DNA of 9,825 nt from Chloroflexota bacterium (GCA_022561735.1 JADFQR010000027.1:1-9825), one strand, 5' to 3'. Shown: positions 1 to 7,400, numbered from the stretch's first letter. Program-made: numbers and translations. Notes: a model not told the origin generated them from the letters alone.

Positions 1-1
1 C

Positions 2-319
2 GACCTTATCGGGGGCCCTGCGCAGATGTTTATCGACGCGGCCGAGGGGCGGAATATCGAAGACCTGGAGATCGAGATGGAGAAAGTGGCCGCCAGCGCC
101 GGGACGGGTGGCCGCGCTTCTTTTCTCCAGGACGTGATGAAGCACAGGCGAACCGAGATCGATTTTTTGAACGGCTTCGTTTCCGAGAAGGGACGCGAGT
201 TGGGCATCCCGACACCGTTCTGTGACGCCCTCGTGGGCATCGTCCGGGAGGCGGGCGTTGGAACGCTTGAGCCGGACCCGGAGAATCTCGCACCGGTAGC
301 AGCCCTGTTGGAAAGATAG
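2..319 (+). CDS. panE: 2-dehydropantoate 2-reductase (ketopantoate reductase), C-terminal part
   Basis: This is the 3' end of a gene that begins left of the window. The frame is open from base 2, so the ATG at 26 is internal. The roughly 105 visible residues match the helical C-terminal domain of the PanE/ApbA family. Seen directly are GRASFLQDV, then RTEIDFLNGFV, then GIPTP. In the family, this Glu (codon at 155-157; E256 in E. coli PanE) helps bind the substrate, and the GIPTP stretch leads into the last helices. The enzyme reduces 2-dehydropantoate to pantoate with NADPH in the cytoplasm, for pantothenate and CoA synthesis. The Rossmann NADPH-binding half is outside the window, so a related ketopantoate-reductase-like enzyme with another 2-oxoacid substrate is possible. 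The gene ends in TAG, inside the first copy of a 13-bp tandem repeat. Confidence 0.85.
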   Translation, partial: DLIGGPAQMFIDAAEGRNIEDLEIEMEKVAASAGTGGRASFLQDVMKHRRTEIDFLNGFVSEKGRELGIPTPFCDALVGIVREAGVGTLEPDPENLAPVAALLER

Positions 320-349
320 GTCGGGAAGATAGCTCGAAAAGATAGGCCA
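311..349. repeat. 13-bp tandem direct repeat, three copies
   Basis: AGATAG occurs at 314, 327 and 340, exactly 13 bp apart. Each is flanked by similar bases: purines and AA in front, and g/c-tcg behind in the first two copies. The consensus unit is RRAAGATAGSTCG, and the third copy diverges at its end. The first copy supplies the stop codon of the reductase gene. The spacing is not a whole number of helical turns. A slippage-derived duplication or a small array of protein-binding sites are both possible. Confidence 0.6.
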
Positions 350-366
350 GGGCCTCGCGCCCGGCC
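345..366 (+). terminator. GC-rich hairpin after the reductase gene, possible terminator
   Basis: GGCC-a-GGGC pairs with GCCC-GGCC across a 5-nt CTCGC loop, giving 8 bp with one bulged A. A small GGGA/TCCC hairpin follows at 367-375. There is no T-run, so this is not a canonical intrinsic terminator. It could stall polymerase, or it could be a structure in the leader of the next gene. Confidence 0.3.
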
Positions 367-397
367 GGGATTCCCTCCCGTCGTACCGGCATACGCG

Positions 398-1255
398 GTG
401 AACAACCTGATTGACGCCCGTACAACCGCCCCTCCCGCCGTCAGGAGGATGAGGTCATGGTTGCCCGGGGCGCTTATCGTCCTTTCCGTCCTGGCGATTG
501 CCTGCGGTGCGGGCGCCGACCAGACGTTCGATCAGACATACGAGGTAGGCGCCTCTCCGTCGCTTCTGGTGGGCGCCAGCAACGGTGACGTTATTGTGCG
601 GACCGGCGTTGATGGGCAGATCACTGTGCTGGGCCATATCACCAGTTCGGACAACGTCGATCTCGACGTGACACTGGATGGCGATGTCGTCACAGTTCGG
701 TCGCTTACCAACACCAGCGGGAATCTGATCGGGGACCGGGCCGAGGGGAGGGTCAATCTCACGATTTCCGTTCCGCCCGGGACGTTCGTTGAGGTGGGGA
801 TAACTACTGGAGCGGTTACGATCGAAGGCGTCCAGATGGGCGGCCGGATCACGGCGGCGGCGGGTAGCGTCACACTGCGCGGTGTATCGGGAGACTTCTC
901 CGGCGGGATCGGGACCGGCGACATCACGATCTCGGATAGCGCCGGTTCGTTTCAGTTCACGACGGGCGCTGGCTCGATCACGTTCGAGGGCGAACTGGTC
1001 TCCGGCGGCTTGAGCGAGTTTGAAACCGGTGTCGGGGACGTTACCGTCACCATTCCCGGGGATGCCGGCGTCCGGGTAGACGCCACCGCGTCATCAGGTT
1101 CCGTCTCGACAGAGTTCGACATCGGAAGCGACCCGGAAGGGGCGTCGATTTCAGACGGGCGCTTCTCCGGCACTCTTGGCGATGGCGGAGCCGAACTCGT
1201 GATTGCGGTCGGAATCGGATCGGTGAAAATCCAGACGGAGGCGGCCGGACCGTAG
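398..1255 (+). CDS. DUF4097-like beta-repeat lipoprotein
   Basis: A 285-residue exported protein of unknown function. A hydrophobic signal segment (residues 21-35) ends in LAIAC, a slightly relaxed lipobox with Cys36 as the likely lipidated residue, so the mature protein would be anchored to the outer face of the membrane. The rest is Gly/Val/Thr/Ile-rich with a recurring xGxVxV rung: NGDVIV, TGAVTI, AGSVTL, TGDITI, AGSITF, VGDVTV, SGSVST, IGSVKI. This is the pattern of DUF4097 'putative adhesin' proteins, usually modelled as a beta-helix or beta-solenoid. The start is uncertain. GTG 398 is the longest frame but has no ribosome site. In-frame ATG 449 gives a more typical short signal peptide (MRSW...), but AGGAGG at 443-448 abuts it with no spacing. 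TTG 461 has GAGG 6 nt upstream. No catalytic motif is visible. Confidence 0.75.
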   Translation: MNNLIDARTTAPPAVRRMRSWLPGALIVLSVLAIACGAGADQTFDQTYEVGASPSLLVGASNGDVIVRTGVDGQITVLGHITSSDNVDLDVTLDGDVVTVRSLTNTSGNLIGDRAEGRVNLTISVPPGTFVEVGITTGAVTIEGVQMGGRITAAAGSVTLRGVSGDFSGGIGTGDITISDSAGSFQFTTGAGSITFEGELVSGGLSEFETGVGDVTVTIPGDAGVRVDATASSGSVSTEFDIGSDPEGASISDGRFSGTLGDGGAELVIAVGIGSVKIQTEAAGP

Positions 1256-1291
1256 CAACCGCAACTCCCGTGAACCGGGTTTCACATTCTT

Positions 1292-1311
1292 GTCCGGGCG
1301 CTTTGCCGGAC
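1292..1311 (+). terminator. Weak hairpin downstream of the lipoprotein gene
   Basis: GTCCGG pairs with CCGGAC across an 8-nt loop, about 36 nt after the lipoprotein stop codon. A smaller GTGAA/TTCAC hairpin lies at 1270-1285. Neither is followed by a T-run. The position suits transcript termination, but the structure alone is weak evidence. Confidence 0.25.
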
Positions 1312-1632
1312 GGGAACGGGGTCGATGCGAAGCGACCGGCCCGTCAGGCCGGGCGTGCCGTGTGGCCGTGACCTGATACAGGGAGCGGGTACCGGGGCCG
1401 CCGCGATCCCAGGTTCCTTGACGGGCCGTCCGGCCGAATCTCGTCGAGCATGGTCCTGGTCGATTCACCAAGGTCGTAACCGGCCCTTCGATGTTCCGCC
1501 AGCACGTCAACCGAGTGCTCGCTGAGGCCGGCGTCTGGTCGATGTGTTTCGATCCGGAACCTGTGACAGGACCGCTGATCCACCGCCGACGGCACACCGG
1601 CAGCGGCGTCGCAGGCGTATGCCCACGGGCAC

Positions 1633-1647
1633 ATGTATGCGATACAT
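1633..1647. promoter_or_regulatory. Perfect 15-bp dyad, operator-like
   Basis: ATGTAT-gcg-ATACAT is a perfect 6-bp inverted repeat with a 3-bp centre. TGTAT-N3-ATACA dyads of this size resemble operators of dimeric helix-turn-helix repressors. No gene starts beside it: both flanking genes end toward this region. It may be chance, or a site for an unannotated transcript. Confidence 0.25.
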
Positions 1648-1815
1648 CGCGTCACCTGCCCGTAGAGCGGCGTCGTTCCCGGCCCGGCTTCACCGCGACC
1701 GCCGGGGCCGGTGGAACCCAGGAAGCGGAGTGCCGCCACCTGCCGGTCTGACAGCGTGCGCAGCCGGCCCGGGTAACGTTGGGCAGAGCGCGGTGAAGTG
1801 AATCGGGAACGCATT

Positions 1816-1844
1816 AAAAAGTCCAGCGGAATCGCAAGATTACG
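1816..1844 (-). terminator. Candidate terminator for the minus-strand dehydrogenase transcript
   Basis: Read on the minus strand, CGTAATC-TTGC-GATTCCG forms a 7-bp stem with one mismatch. Six bases later comes TTTTT, complementary to A5 at 1816-1820. It sits about 120 nt past the dehydrogenase stop codon. The gap between stem and T-run is longer than usual, so this is a weak call. A second hairpin without a T-run (TTACC-c-GG / CC-GGTAA) lies at 1911-1928, closer to the gene. Confidence 0.25.
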
Positions 1845-1963
1845 GTCCTGCAACCATTGCGGGACCGCGTGACACACTGCGAATTGTGGGTACGAGTTAC
1901 ACGCTATCCGTTACCCGGATTCCGGTAAAGGCGCCCGTGGCGAGGGATAACGCTCAATTGGGG

Positions 1964-2794
1964 CTACAGCTCCGTCACACTGCCGCCGTTGACGTTTATC
2001 GACTGGCCGGTGATGTACCTCGCCCGGTCTGAGCAGAGGAACCCGATGAGGTCAGCAACCTCCTCGTCCGTTCCGGCCCTGCGCATCGGGATGGCCGCCT
2101 CAAGCGCTTCCCATGTCTCTCCCCGGCCGAGCACGTCCATGCGGGCGGTATCGATAGCGCCCGGGCACACCCCGTTCACGTTAATTCCGTGCGGCGCCAA
2201 CTCCTTCGCAAGAGCCTGCGTGAAGCCGTTGATGGCGAAGTTAGCAGCGTTGTACGCCGATGTATTCGCTGAGCCGCGCTTACCGGCCGAGGATGACAGG
2301 TTGACGATAGCGCCGCCGCCGGCATCTCGCGCCAGCAGGTGTCTCGCCACCGCACGGGCGCAGAGGAACGATCCGACCACCTTGATGTCCAGCACCCTGC
2401 GGAAGAGTGATTCATCCAGGTCAACAACCGGAACGCGATCCTCACCGCGCCGGAATGCGGCGTTGTTTATCAGGATATCCACCCGCCCGAACTCGCTGAT
2501 GGTATCGGCGACCATCTTCTCAACGGCCTCGGAGTCAGACACATCGACCACCAGCGGCAACGCACGTTGTCCCTGCTCGCGAACCTGGTCAGCGACCGAC
2601 TCGATGTCTCGCCAGCCCATCTCCTTCTCGTCGTCCGGGAACGACGATGGATCTCGGCCTGTACCGGTGATGACAACGTCTGCCCCCATCTCGGCCAACC
2701 TGACCGCAGTGGCGCGTCCGATGCCGCGGAACCGTCCGGCCCCGGTCACGATCGCCACCTTGCCGGCAAGTTCTTTCCCGTTGTCGCTGCTCAT
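1964..2794 (-). CDS. Short-chain dehydrogenase/reductase with altered catalytic tetrad
   Basis: A 276-residue classical-type SDR, normal length, with a Rossmann fold expected to bind NAD(P)H in the cytoplasm. Visible motifs are the Gly-rich loop TGAGRFRGIG (17-26, two residues longer than the usual TGxxxGxG), DV at 84-85, NNAA at 110-113, NLSSSAG with the catalytic Ser region at 167-169, Tyr181, PGAIDT at 211-216, and a C-terminal TGQSINVNGG. Two tetrad positions are unusual. The Asn normally found in the 'vNl.G' helix is Lys138 (DIKVVG), and the Lys of YxxxK is Asn185 (YNAAN). A segment around residues 48-61 (DPSSFPDDEKEMGW) lengthens the region after the second strand. The substrate cannot be told. 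ATG 2794 is well supported by AGGAG (complement of 2801-2805) 6 nt upstream. It lies 34 bp after the protease gene on the same strand, so it is probably co-transcribed. Confidence 0.9.
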   Translation of the reverse strand: MSSDNGKELAGKVAIVTGAGRFRGIGRATAVRLAEMGADVVITGTGRDPSSFPDDEKEMGWRDIESVADQVREQGQRALPLVVDVSDSEAVEKMVADTISEFGRVDILINNAAFRRGEDRVPVVDLDESLFRRVLDIKVVGSFLCARAVARHLLARDAGGGAIVNLSSSAGKRGSANTSAYNAANFAINGFTQALAKELAPHGINVNGVCPGAIDTARMDVLGRGETWEALEAAIPMRRAGTDEEVADLIGFLCSDRARYITGQSINVNGGSVTEL

Positions 2795-2800
2795 CGCGTA

Positions 2801-2805
2801 CTCCT
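2801..2805 (-). promoter_or_regulatory. Ribosome binding site of the dehydrogenase
   Basis: On the minus strand AGGAG lies 6 nt before the ATG at 2794, within the 34-bp gap after the protease gene. It fixes the dehydrogenase start and shows that the gene can be translated independently of its upstream neighbour. Confidence 0.65.
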
Positions 2806-2828
2806 GAAATACCTGAAATTCCGGGTGT

Positions 2829-4031
2829 TTATCCGGGTCGTTCGCCGAGACTCAAGCTCGCCGTGAGGAGCCCCACGCTCCCCCTGAAGAAAGTTATCTG
2901 GACCACCGTTCCCGCCGGGTGCGCGCGCAGAAATTGCTCCAGCGCCAGGGTGTCCGGTATCGCCGTATCGTCGATCTCGATGATTATGTCGTCCACCTCA
3001 AGCACGCCGTCCGCCGGGCTTCCGGGGACGATACTTACGACCCCCACGCCGCGCAGCACCGGCAGTGCCAACTGGTCGGCAAGGGTAGGGGTGATGTCAA
3101 GCGGCGCAAACCCGATGAAACCCGGGTCGATGGCGCTCTGCGCGACCAGCCGGAGAGCCACCTCGTGGGCGATGTTTATCTCGATCGCAAACCCGATGCC
3201 GTCACCGGTAGGTATCTTGGCCGTGTTGATCCCGATCACCTCGCCCAGCACGTTTAGAAGTGGTCCGCCGCTATTGCCCGGGTTGATTGCGGCGTCCGTC
3301 TGGATCAGATCAGAAATGACTTCCGTGCCGTCAACCAGGGACCGGTCGAGAGCGCTCACGACTCCCCTGGTCACGGTCGGGCCGCCCGGCAGGTCAAGCG
3401 CGTGGCCTATCGCCACCACTTCATCACCGACCCGAATAATGTCGGAGTCTCCGATCGTAGCGACCGGCAGATCGTCGGCGTCGATCTTTATCACTGCGAT
3501 ATCGATGGACGAGTCCAGGCCGATGATCTCCCCCGCCAGGATGCGGCCATCGGCAAGGGACACACGTATCTCGACGGCATCCTGCAACACATGGCGGTTT
3601 GTCATGACCAGTCCGCCGTCTTCAAAAATCACGCCGGTCCCCGTGGCGCCACCGCCATTTATCAAAGTCACCCGGATGTGGACCACGGAAGGCGCCGCCC
3701 GGTCAACCAGGTCAGCCGTACTCAGCCGGGACGGCGTAATCGGGAACGGCGTCGGCGTCGGCGGGAACGAGATCGGTGTCGGAGTGGGAAGGATTGTTAT
3801 GGGCGTTGGCGTCGCCGGGATGACAACCGCTGTGGGTGTGGACGGCATAGCGAACGGCGTCGGGGTGGGCTGAGGGGTCGCCGTCGGTTGCGGCGTCGGC
3901 TGGGGAACAGGCTGCGCCGTTGCAGGGTCTGGCGCCGGATCGCTGCAGGCGACGAATACAGCGGCAAGGACGGCGCCTCCTGATATCAGGAACCACCGGC
4001 CATTCAGCCTTCTTAACCACCGCCGGAACAA
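2829..4031 (-). CDS. htrA: HtrA/DegP-like serine protease, lipoprotein with Thr-Pro linker and one PDZ domain
   Basis: A 400-residue S1C-type protease expected on the outer face of the membrane. In order: basic N-terminus (FRRWLRRLNGR), hydrophobic segment 14-28 with Cys29 as probable lipidation site (VFVACS), Pro/Thr-rich linker about 35-100 with repeated PTPTP, chymotrypsin-like domain about 103-300, and a PDZ domain about 305-395 (GVGVVSIVPGSPAD near its start). The triad is visible: His147 in TNRHV, Asp177 in SIDIAV, Ser254 in GNSGGPL. The family degrades or chaperones damaged envelope proteins; the linker would hold the catalytic domain away from the membrane. The start is TTG at 4031. 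It is the only ATG/GTG/TTG after the in-frame stop at 4050-4052 that keeps the signal peptide, and its ribosome site is weak. The dehydrogenase follows 34 bp downstream. Only one PDZ is present, as in DegS- or HtrA2-like members. Confidence 0.92.
   Translation of the reverse strand: MFRRWLRRLNGRWFLISGGAVLAAVFVACSDPAPDPATAQPVPQPTPQPTATPQPTPTPFAMPSTPTAVVIPATPTPITILPTPTPISFPPTPTPFPITPSRLSTADLVDRAAPSVVHIRVTLINGGGATGTGVIFEDGGLVMTNRHVLQDAVEIRVSLADGRILAGEIIGLDSSIDIAVIKIDADDLPVATIGDSDIIRVGDEVVAIGHALDLPGGPTVTRGVVSALDRSLVDGTEVISDLIQTDAAINPGNSGGPLLNVLGEVIGINTAKIPTGDGIGFAIEINIAHEVALRLVAQSAIDPGFIGFAPLDITPTLADQLALPVLRGVGVVSIVPGSPADGVLEVDDIIIEIDDTAIPDTLALEQFLRAHPAGTVVQITFFRGSVGLLTASLSLGERPG
3732..3914 (-). 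repeat. Low-complexity tract encoding the Thr-Pro linker of the protease
   Basis: This part of the protease gene codes for residues 40-100, built from short TPTP, QPTP and PTPTPI units. On the plus strand it appears as degenerate GGCGTC/GGTGTC-type hexamers. The repeats are imperfect at the DNA level, so they reflect selection on protein composition at least as much as recent slippage. Confidence 0.6.
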
Positions 4032-4341
4032 GCTGCCGTAACCCTGCTTTCAGATGTCCTGAATTCGATCCGCCCTGCCACTTCCGGTCCGGCCGGTCGC
4101 CGCCCGGTTTGATCGATGTAGGGGGCTAGGATGCGAATTGTAAACGCCGCGACTGTAACCGCTGATCCCCGGGCTTTTCGCCGGCCCGGCGTGGCGTGTC
4201 CCGGTGGCCAACGCCCGGCGCCATCGGACCGCATGAATCGAACCCGTTATCCCGGGCCATCGTATTTCTGCAGGACCGTGAGGCGTGGGCTGACGCGATC
4301 GCCCGCGGGTCATCAGTTACGATTCACCGGTTCGCAAGGGG
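4032..4341. promoter_or_regulatory. Divergent intergenic region between the protease and the permease genes
   Basis: These roughly 310 bp separate two genes transcribed away from each other, so promoters for both are expected here. On the minus strand TACAAT (complement of 4137-4142) is a fair -10 match for the protease, about 105 nt before its TTG, but no good -35 stands 16-18 bp upstream. On the plus strand TTGATC (4109-4114) has no partner at proper spacing. Open frames here, such as 4131-4502 (+), have Arg/Pro-rich, motif-free translations and look like chance. Confidence 0.4.
4336..4341 (+). promoter_or_regulatory. Possible ribosome binding site for an upstream, non-AUG permease start
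   Basis: AAGGGG lies just before ATC codons at 4342, 4348 and 4351, all in frame with the first permease. It is 6 nt from ATC 4348 and 9 nt from ATC 4351. The frame is open from 4294 and contains no ATG, GTG or TTG before 4423. The match is modest and an AUC start would be rare. Confidence 0.25.
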
Positions 4342-4422
4342 ATCAATATCATCCGCAGCTCCGGTTCCGGGCCGTTTCTGTTCGGCCGTTTCATCCGCAG
4401 ACGCGGATCCGCAGACGCCGGG

Positions 4423-7400
4423 TTGTTGTTTGCCGCCGGGTTGGCCGTGTTGATCGCAACCACCGTGATCGGCGGCGCGCCTGCGTATCTCAGCAGCCTT
4501 GATCGCGTAGGTGTTGAGGGCGTACTCAATGGCCTGCCGCCGATCGGCAAAAACCTTGTCATAACAAACGATGCTGTCCCTTCCCGGTTGACCGCCATCA
4601 ACGCGGTCACCGCTGACGTCGATCAGGCCGCCGCCGAGACGCTGGGCGATATCGCTTCGCCATCGAGGCGCGCGCTGCGCTCGCCGTACCACGAGAACCT
4701 GGACCCGGCCACGCTTGATGACTGGTCGCTGGCCCGATTTGTCCTGATGGACGGTTTTATCGACCACGTGGAGTTTGTGGCCGGGCGTTCCCCGGTATCC
4801 CCGGCCGGGACCTTCATCGGCGCTGCCGCGGGCGCTGGCTCCGGGGAAGGTCCTGTGACGGAGGTCGCCATCCTCGCCAGCCTTGCCGGGGAGCTCGGCA
4901 TATCTCAAGGCGACATCCTGACGCTCCGGACGGCCCGCGGCTCAGGGCAGGCGCTTGAGGTGACGGTTAGCGGCGCCTTCGTCCCGAACGACGTTGGGAG
5001 TGCGTTCTGGATGGGGCTGGCGGATTCCCTGCTGCATCCGCCGGGGATACCGGGATTTCCCGGCGAAGCGGCGGGGCTTTTCGTCACACAGGAAGGTTTC
5101 GGCGCCGTAATGCTCAAGAGCGCCGCGACTCCAATGGACGCGGCGTGGATTGTTGACCTGGACCAGGTTCGGTTGGGCCAGCTCCATGACGGCGAGATCG
5201 TTGCGGCGACCGAGAGTTTCGAACTTCAAATGGAGCAAGCCGTTCCCGGCTCCCTCGTCATCACGGGGCTTGAGCGGGCTTTCAGCGCGCTTGAACGCCG
5301 GGCTGTCTTCGCCCGTATCCCGATGTTTTTGATGGCGACCATCCTTCTCACCATCGTCATCTACTACCTTCTGATGGCGGCCAGCGTCCTCGCCGCCCGG
5401 AGACGGGACGAGATCGGGATACTGCGGAGCCGCGGCATTTCCCTGTTCCAGATGACGCGACTCTACGGCCTGGAGGCGGTGATGCTGATCGGCGTCCCCG
5501 TGATCGCCGGCCCGTTCCTGTCGGTCGTTCTCATCGCGCAGGCAGGCCGATTTCCGCCTTTTGACGCAATCACAGGCGGCGGCACGCTCCCGGTAACACT
5601 TGAATGGAGCCAGTTTGCGCTCGCCTTTTTAGCGGGTGTCGTGGCGCTGGCGGTTCTCGTCGGACCCACCGTGTTATCCGGGGTTGGGAACGTCGTGGTC
5701 CAGCTCCGGAACGAGGCGCGCCCGACGCGGGCCCCGTTTTTTCAGCGCTACTTTCTCGACGCCGTTCTGCTGGTGCTTGCCGGGTTTCTTGTCTGGGAAC
5801 TCGATGCGCGCGGGGCCGAGGTGCTGCGTGTGGATGAAGACGGCGGCCTGACCACGGATCCAACCCTGTTCTTCGCTCCGGCGCTGGTCCTGCTCGGCGT
5901 CTCGCTCGTCTTCCTGCGCCTGTTTCCACCGGCCATAAGGGCGGCGGCGTTCTTCACGGCGAGGTTTGCGCCGGCCCCGGTAACGCTTGCCGTCTGGCGC
6001 CTCGCACGGGCGCCTCACTTCTACGCGCCGGTTGTACTCCTGCTCACACTGGCGTCCGGCCTCGCGATAGTCGCCGCGACATTGACATCGACACTGCAGG
6101 ACAACGCCGAAGAACGCGTTCTGTACAGCACCGGCTCGGACGTCCACATCAAGGCGGCACGCGGCGCGTCCGGCGCTGTGGAAACGATACGGGCGTTTCC
6201 GTCTGTCCGCGAGGCATCGGCGGCGATGCGCGTACAGGGCAACGTGGGCACCGCCGATCGTGGTCCCAGGTTTGAGCTGCTCGCCGTGCAATCAGATCGC
6301 TTTGCGGACGTAGCGTGGTTCAGGTCTGACTTTTCTGAATCTTCCCTGCCCGAGCTCATGGACCGCGTCTCATCCGGTCCGTCGGTCGAACCGTTGTTGC
6401 TGCCGATGTGGGCGACCGATATCGGGGTCTGGACTCAGACCGACGACGATATCGCACACCTTTTCCTGTGGGCGACCGTGCGAGGTGGGACCGGGATCGT
6501 GGAAACGGTGACGCTCGGGCCAGTAGAGCAAGGTGGCTGGCGGTTCCAGACCGTTTCTATCGACCAGATCGTAGCGCCCGTCGAGTTGCTTTCGATCAAA
6601 CTTTTCGAGCCGTCCGGCGTGGACCGGTCTACGGCCGGTTCCATCCTCCTGGATGACGTCGTCGCGATCGACGCCGCGAGCGGGCGCAGGACCGTCGTGG
6701 TCGATTTCGATGCCCCGGATCGCTGGACGGCGTTCCCCACCTCCGAGGGGCTGGACGCGCGGTTCTCGCTTGAGCAGGAGGTGGAACCGGTGGGTGAGGC
6801 GCCGGGCTCCGGCGTCGGCCGCCTGACGTTCGGTCGCGGTTCAGATGGCGGCGTGCGAGGCATCTATCGCTCGGCGAGCGGTGGTCCGCTGGCCGTGATC
6901 GTGAGTTCAAGCCTGATCGCCAGCACCGGCATTGCCGAGGGAGCCCCGTTTATCGCCCGGTTGTCCGGCAGCCTGGTCCCACTGGTGGCGGTTGGAGTGG
7001 TCGATTACTTCCCGACCCTCGACCCCGATGACGAGTCCGGATTCATGGTCGCTGACCTGGACGGCCTCGTTAATTTCATGGACCTGAAGGGGACAACCCC
7101 GGATATCCTCGTAAATGAGCTGTTCATAGCGGTGATACCGGAGAGTCACGAAGCCGCGCTGGTGGATATTGCTTCCACCATGTCCGCCGCCGCCCGGATC
7201 GAAGTCCGGCTGGACCGGCAGAAAGAGTCACTGGTTGACTCGCTCTCGGTGGCCGGTTGGCGCGGCGTCGGGTTGCTGGCCGGGATCACCACGCTGATCG
7301 TCGTCCTCCTCGGCTACCTCACGTACCTCCGGGCCTACGCCGGGAAGATGAATGCGGAGGAGGCGTTCGTCCGGTCGATGGGGTTCAGCCGGGCCAACTA

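Larger units (their letters stand above)
1256..1963. other. Convergent intergenic region of about 700 bp with no convincing gene
   Basis: This lies between the lipoprotein gene (+) and the dehydrogenase gene (-), which end facing each other. Open frames on both strands reach 177 codons, but they overlap one another, are rich in Arg, Pro, His and Cys, and show no recognisable motif, so I read them as chance frames of GC-rich DNA. What can be seen are a few hairpins and a 15-bp dyad, listed separately. I found no tRNA-like cloverleaf, inverted-repeat pair or long direct repeat. Decayed coding sequence or an unrecognised RNA cannot be excluded. Confidence 0.6.

Noticed and set aside
457..459. 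ATG with a well-placed AGGAGG upstream, near the lipoprotein start
   Set aside because: It is out of frame with the beta-repeat lipoprotein and opens a different, motif-free reading.
1344..1877. 177-codon open frame on the minus strand in the convergent gap
   Set aside because: Its translation is rich in Arg, Pro, His and Cys, has no motif, and overlaps other equally long frames on both strands. Long chance frames are expected at this GC content.
1989..2807. 272-codon plus-strand frame opposite the dehydrogenase
   Set aside because: It is the mirror of the dehydrogenase gene. The minus strand carries all the SDR motifs and a good ribosome site.
2863..3873. 336-codon plus-strand frame opposite the protease
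   Set aside because: It is a shadow of the protease gene, with Ser/Pro-rich composition and Gly-Val repeats arising from the Thr-Pro linker read in reverse.
3732..3914. Possible minisatellite in the protease gene
   Set aside because: The repeats are degenerate at the DNA level and are explained by the Thr-Pro composition of the linker.
4235..4251. T-arm-like GGGTTCGATTC on the minus strand
   Set aside because: The flanking bases do not form a 5-bp T stem, and no acceptor, D or anticodon arms fit around it, so it is not a tRNA.
4131..4502. 123-codon plus-strand frame upstream of and overlapping the permease
   Set aside because: It is Arg-rich without motifs and overlaps the permease frame, whose upstream codons read as a credible membrane-protein N-terminus.
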